The notes under the pieces: generated by a model
The model's input: only the letters and a program-made list of their open reading frames with translations
Told to the model about the DNA's origin: nothing
Databases searched by the model: none
From: Chamaecyparis obtusa
Taxonomy: Eukaryota; Streptophyta; Pinopsida; Cupressales; Cupressaceae
Reading direction: 5' to 3'
Assembly: GCA_027943335.1 (NCBI GenBank)
Contig: BSBK01008855.1
Coordinates: 186,001-250,000 of the forward strand
Length of the DNA: 64,000 nucleotides
Shown: in pieces, positions 59,130-64,000 of the stretch
How positions within the stretch are numbered: the stretch's first letter is position 1
How the letters are laid out: every line of letters begins with the position of its first letter
Position numbers and translations under genes: made by a program

Positions 59130-60725
59130 TGCAGGAGCACCCTTCTAAGGGCTCCCACCATCAAATTTTGTTGTGTTATGTACTTCTAAAATGAAATTTG
59201 TAATTAAAATAAGAGCTCAGCTCATTGTGTGTGTCTAGGCCTAGGCTAGGTCCTAGAGGTTCAGTTGGTTTTCTATGTAAATGGCACAATGACTCAAGGC
59301 ATGATATCATCCTGAGGTCATTGATCTTCTATGTTGCTAGAAGACTAAGGTCAGGTGTTTGGTGGAGGTGAGAGCACAAGTGTACCTTAGATGGACCTAG
59401 AAATGGTCTCTTGAAGTGTGAGAGAAAAAGTTGCTCGATCAACAAAACGTTGCTCAAAAGTTGCTAGCAACTTTTCAAAATTTGCTTAGCAACTTTTCCT
59501 TTTGTGTTGTCTAACCTTGATAAGTGGCTAAAAGCCTAACCAGATACTGAACTTGAGGTCAAGGCTATAAAATACTCGAGGAACCCTAATGCAAGGGTTG
59601 GCAATGATTATGTACGGCTACTATATGAAAAAACCTGTCTGAACCATGAGCTTTGTGTAACAGTCAATGCTTTATGGCTTGATTGGATGTGAATAGAGAG
59701 AAGTTTGGTGAATCTTTGTAGGGAACATTGTCATTAGTGTTTGATCTTTCATGTGTGTGTGTGTGGTTTAATTCTTTCAAGTCTTGTTAGTCTATTATTT
59801 TCATTTCTTTGTTGTAGATAGTCCTCTGCCAGTTTGGAGAGACATGAAGATGTAGGGCTGTAACTCTTATTCCCACCATGGACACACCATGGTTCTTTGG
59901 AATTTGGTAGTATAGTCGCTACCCTATATATATGTCAATAGGGCCCTAGAGTGTAAGTGCAGCTATTTCTTTGACCAAGCCCTAGGCAAGCTAAGGCAAT
60001 GCTTGGTTAGGAGCGGTCAACAAAGAAAGTGCTCTAGAAGACAAGGGAGTGGGTTACAAGACTAGCCCTTTGGAGGGAGTCAAGTGACATGTATGAAGGC
60101 TCAATGGTATGAAGGAGAGAGCCTAAGAAATCTAGGAGTGGTGCTATTGTAGACAATCTAGCCCTGTGACCTTGAGAGGCCTAAAAAGCCCTAAAAACCC
60201 TCATTCTTGGAGGAAGTGTTGTACGGACAGATGGAGGCCCAAGACCCCAAAAATATTTGAGGGTTATGAGTTTGTAATGAATTTCTTTTAGAATAGGAAT
60301 TTTGATTCTATGAAGAAAAGGGGCTACAAGTCCTACAAAACTGGAGGGAGGCCTAATTGGGCTCTTTCTAGTAGCCCTATTTTGTGAAGGAACTACACAA
60401 TCAGGTATCAACCCATTCTTTTTATCAATTTGGAGATGATCCAAATGTCCTAAAAACACCTTAAAACTCATCACTCACCTTTTCAGAGCTTGGGAAAGTG
60501 TTTGAGCCTTGAAGACCCTTATAAGCCTAAGTAAGGGATTGGTGCTAAGAAGATGTGTTTGTAAAGTTGAAAGAAGATGAAACTAAACTTGGTGGTCAGG
60601 TTGGGCTAGGCCAGGGATCCTAGATGAATGGGAATCCTATAAGCCATAGTAGGTGTCAAGAGTACATTGGGATCCTATTTGATGATCAGAGAGCATAGAG
60701 TAGCTAGTCTATCCTAACCTCCCCA
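59130..60725 (+). repeat. Element E 5' LTR
   Basis: It starts TGCAGGAGCACC and ends ACCTCCCCA, 1596 bp, six bases before the primer site. A perfect 20-bp palindrome, AAAAGTTGCTAGCAACTTTT, lies at 59456-59475. Confidence 0.82.
59566..59573 (+). promoter_or_regulatory. TATA box in E LTR
   Basis: TATAAAAT in the context AAGGCTATAAAATACTCG, about 90 bp after the palindrome. Confidence 0.55.
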
Positions 60726-60731
60726 TTAGAT

Positions 60732-60743
60732 TGGTATCAGAGC
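60732..60743 (+). other. Element E primer-binding site
   Basis: TGGTATCAGAGC, an exact initiator-tRNA-Met type site. Confidence 0.88.
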
Positions 60744-60819
60744 CTCTTGAGGCTTGGGAAGTGGATAGTGGATGTTTCAACCTTCAGAAGAGTTAGTTGG
60801 ATCATCTCACAAGTAGAAA

Positions 60820-62560
60820 ATGGTGACTAATGCAGAGATTTCTAAGAAGGTGGAAGATTAGGAGGAAGCTAATAGACTCCTACAGGAAAGGTTGTATCAG
60901 ATGGAACAACTCTTGGATGATGTCCAAGAAAAGGTAGATAAGGTGAAAGATAGGATGGAGTAGGATGCCAAAGAGAAAGAGAAGACCATTGATGATGATG
61001 TGCCCACACCTGATCCTCCAACCCAAGATGAGAAATTTATCAAAGCTTTGAAGGCTATCATTAGCAAGGCACTTGAGGGTGTCCCATTACTTACTGATAG
61101 GATGGATACAGAGCTAGTGATGTAATGGATTGAAGGCATAGAGAATCACTTTGAATGTGAAGAGATTTTAGAGGCACAAAAGGTCAAAGTGGCCAAATCT
61201 AGGTTGAGAGGTCAAGCTTTAACCTGGTGGAACTACCTGCAAAAGAAAAGGGAGAAAGAGGGAAAGAACCCTATTGCCAATTGGCAAGCCATGATCAACA
61301 AAGTGAGGGAAGCATACCTACCTATAGATTATGAAATCCAATAGCATAGAAGAAGGTTGAACCTCAAGAAAAAAGAGATGGATGTAACCACCTATACTGA
61401 AGAGTTTCATAAATTGAGCTTAAGATCCAAGATCAAAGAAGAGGAGAGTATCAAAGTGGCAAGGTACTTAAGTGGATTGAAGTGGAGCATAGCATAAGAG
61501 ATGAGTTTGTTTACACCCACTACAGTACTTGGATGTTATCATATGACATAAAAGCTTGAAGAGAAACAAAGAAGGAAGCAAGAACCTAATTCAAAGAACA
61601 TGGGAAGAGGTAGAGACTCTAGAGGGGGTCAAAGAGGAAGTTTTAGTGGTAGGGGAGGTGACTCAAGAAGCCAAGGGGAGAGTAGACTTCTAGAACAAAG
61701 TTCAGAGATCAGTACAAGAGGATCTTTTAGTAGAGGAAGAGGTTCTTAGGGAAATAGAGGAAAAGGTGCAGGAAAAAGTAGCTCCTACTTTGCCACCATG
61801 AAATGCTATCAATGTGGACAGCTTGGATACCCTGCCTATAGGTGTCCTGACAAGCCATCAAAATCAAGCAGTGAAAAGATGGTAGCCTATACCCAAGAAG
61901 ATGGTAGCAGCTCATGTACCAATGAGGTCAAAAAACTAGAGTTGGAGATGGGGGAGAACTTGATGTTCAGGAGAGTGCTCATAAGACAACCTAACCAAGG
62001 TGAACCCAAGTAGAGGAGGGCTCTTTTTAGAGTCAAATGTAAGATTCAAGGAAAATTTTACAAAGTTATAGTGGATTCAAGGTCCATTGATAACATCATA
62101 GTAGAGGAAGCAACAAAGAAGCTGAAACTCACAAAGATTCCCCATGCAAACCCTTACAAGGTGACTTGGTTGAATCAGGAGCAGAGTGTGCTAGTGAATG
62201 AGTGGACATGGGTGGAATTTTCAATTGGAGGCTATAATGACAAGGTTCTTTGTGATGTCCTGCCCATGGATGCATTCCATCACCTATTGGGAAGACCCTA
62301 GAAATTTGATAGGAAGGTGCTCTATGATGGAGAAGAGAACTCCATTTCTTTCAAGAAAGATGGAAGAACATTCAAGATTCAGTCCATAACAGAGAATGGA
62401 GAAGGAACTTCTAAAACACCTAGTGTGTTTCTTAGTAGTGGTAAAGAGTTCCTACATGCACTACATGATGAGGAGACAATTGGATGTGCTATCATGGTGA
62501 AGCCAAAGGAGGATGGAAAGAAGTTGCAGGCAGAGACACCCTTAGAGGTGCAACAAATGT
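60820..62560 (+). pseudogene. gag: Element E gag and protease
   Basis: The start is ATG 60820 (MVTNAEISKKVED). A coiled coil is followed by the gag core (WIEGIENHFECEEILEAQKV, LTWWNYLQKK) and a Gly/Arg/Ser-rich tail. The knuckle at 61804-61845 reads CYQCGQLGYPAYRC, with Tyr in place of His. The protease active site near 62071 reads VDSRSIDNI, with Arg where the invariant Gly of DSG is expected, so it is likely dead. The end block DVLPMDAFHHLLGRP near 62254 follows. All parts are in one frame; stops are at 60859, 60961, 61123, 61342, 61495, 61549, 61747, 62011 and 62299, mostly TAG. Confidence 0.85.
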
Positions 62561-64000
62561 TAGAAGAATTCAAAGACATTGTGAGTGATGGAACCCCTGC
62601 AACACTACCTCCAAGAAGGGCCATAAGTCATCAAATAGACTATGTACCCAGTGCATCTCTATTTAACAAAGCAACCTAAAAGCTTACCCTTGACCAAAAC
62701 AAAGAAGTGGCAAGACAAGTACAGGAGTTATTGGATCAAGGACTGATCAAGAAGAGCATTAGTCCATGTGTAGTCCTGGTGGTCTTGGCATCTAAGAAGG
62801 GAGGAAAATGGAGACTTTTCATAGATTCAAGGGCCATCAATAGGATCACTATCAGTTATAGGTTCCCAATTCCAAGAATAGAAGATTTGATGGATTGCTT
62901 AAGAGGTGCTATGTATTTCACTAATTTGGATCTAAAAAGTGGTTATCACCAAATTAGAATCAAGGAGGGTGATGAATGGAAGATCACTTTTAAAACCACA
63001 AATGGTTTGTATGAATGGCTTGTGATGCCATTTGGGCTTACGAATGCCCCAAGCACCTTCATGAGGTTGATGAATGAGGTCTTAAAGGACTTCACAGGAA
63101 GATTTGTCGTGGTGTACCTAGATGATATACTCATCTATAGAAAAACAAAAGCAGAGCATCTTGAGCACTTAAGGTTGGTCTTGAAGATACCACGAGGAAC
63201 ACTTGGCTATCAACCTAGAGAAATGCGAGTTCATGCAGCAAGAACTAGTTTACTTGGGATTTGTGGTGTCCAAGGGGACTTTTAAAATGGACCCCAACAA
63301 GGTGGAGGCAATCTTGAATTGGCCTACTCCTAAAACAGGGACTGAAGTTAGGAGTTTCCATGGGTTGGCACAATTCTATAGAAATTTTGTGAGGAAATTT
63401 AGTGGGATATGTGCACCAGTGCTTGACACCATCAAAGGAGGACTCAAGACCAAGTTCAAATGGAGTGAGGCAGCTGAGAAAGCATTTCAAACATTGAAGC
63501 AAGAGGTAGCTACCAAACCTATCTTACTCTTACCTACTTTTGAGAAGTTTCTCACAATTGAATGTGATGCAAGTGGTGTAGTAGTAGGGGGTGTATTGAG
63601 CCAAGAAGGAAGGCCCGTGGCATTATTCAGTGAGAAACTCAATGAGGTAAAGAAAGAGTATTCATCTTATGACTTAGAATTGTATACATTAGTGCAATCC
63701 CTCAAGAAGTGGAGGCATTACCTCTTGCCAAAAGAATTTTTTGTATTCACAGATAATCAGGCCTTGAGCTATATAAATACTCAAGAAAATATTAGCAATA
63801 GGAATTTGAAGTGGATGGAGTATCTCCAATCCTTTACCTTCACAATCAAACACAAGAAGGGGCAGCTCAACAAGGTAGCAGATGCCTTGAGCAGAAAGCT
63901 TTTGACTATCCAAGAAGTTCAGCTACAAAGCATTGGAATAGCAAGATTCAAAGACTTATATGAGGAGGATGAAGACTTATCACAAGCCTACAAGGTGTGC
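62561..64000 (+). pseudogene. pol: Element E reverse transcriptase and RNase H (incomplete at window end)
   Basis: RT runs from ISHQIDYVPSASL (62629) through [40 protein letters not shown] and [20 protein letters not shown] to the catalytic YLDD near 63117. One stop lies at 62677. Near 63185 one frame change occurs, and RT continues in the next frame ([20 protein letters not shown]) to the window end without a stop that I noticed. RNase H starts near 63550 (IECDASGVVVGGVLSQ) and includes YDLELYTLVQSLKKW and FTDNQALSYI, with its acidic residues in place, and ADALSRK near 63880. RT and RNase H motifs are all intact. Confidence 0.88.

Larger units (their letters stand above)
59130..64000 (+). 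mobile_element. Element E: chromovirus-type Ty3/gypsy retrotransposon, cut by window end
   Basis: 5' LTR, primer site, gag, protease, RT and RNase H are present; integrase and 3' LTR lie beyond the window. It is kin to B and D. It has about ten stops up to the RT start but only one frame change (near 63185), so it is the best preserved chromovirus here. It inserted into the decayed gene; the left target copy would be TGTAG (59125-59129). Confidence 0.9.

Overview
The window looks like repeat-rich nuclear DNA from a vascular plant with a large genome. The evidence is plant-type LTR retrotransposons nested in one another: Ty3/gypsy Tat type, Ty3/gypsy chromovirus type and Ty1/copia, with plant primer-binding sites of the TGGTATCAGAGC kind. 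The overall flavour (long gag coiled coils, several zinc knuckles, accessory ORFs, slow decay) is compatible with a gymnosperm, but the species cannot be fixed from sequence alone. I found no host gene, tRNA, rRNA or CRISPR array that I can support.

Layout. 1-1790 (minus strand) is a decayed gene of an uncharacterised protein family. 2671-16525 is element A, a Tat-type gypsy element with a 5' LTR that lacks its upstream part, gag, protease, RT, two RNase H domains, integrase and a full 1255-bp 3' LTR. 16526-26849 is element B, an old chromovirus. It carries four insertions: a 2612-bp non-autonomous LTR element in gag (16956-19567, perfect 5-bp duplication), a complete 335-bp miniature LTR element in RT (21365-21699), a 560-bp non-LTR retroposon in RNase H (22365-22924, 16-bp duplication) and a 514-bp copia-type solo LTR in its 3' LTR (24917-25430, perfect duplication). 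26850-33582 is element F, with a zinc-knuckle gag and a large accessory ORF but no visible pol. 33583-37621 is a patchwork: a gypsy LTR end and primer site, a copia LTR plus gag (H), and a gypsy integrase (I). 37622-53257 is chromovirus D; its 3' LTR is split by copia element G on the minus strand (44277-52027). 53258-54231 is filled with TCATCGATGAAA-like words. 54246-59129 is a second copy of the uncharacterised family, split by a G-family solo LTR (54960-56445, perfect duplication). 59130-64000 is chromovirus E, which runs off the window.

How they fit together. B, D and E are relatives: their LTRs begin TGCAGGAGCACC or TGTAGGAGCACC and measure about 1.55-1.64 kb once insertions are removed. 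G and the solo LTR at 54960 belong to one family. Relative order can be read from the nesting: D is older than G; B is older than its four passengers; the 54-59 kb gene is older than both its solo LTR and E. Every coding region here is broken. Stops are mostly TAG at places where Gln or Trp is expected, and several integrases have lost one catalytic acidic residue through a G-to-A change. Both patterns fit long residence as methylated, silenced DNA.
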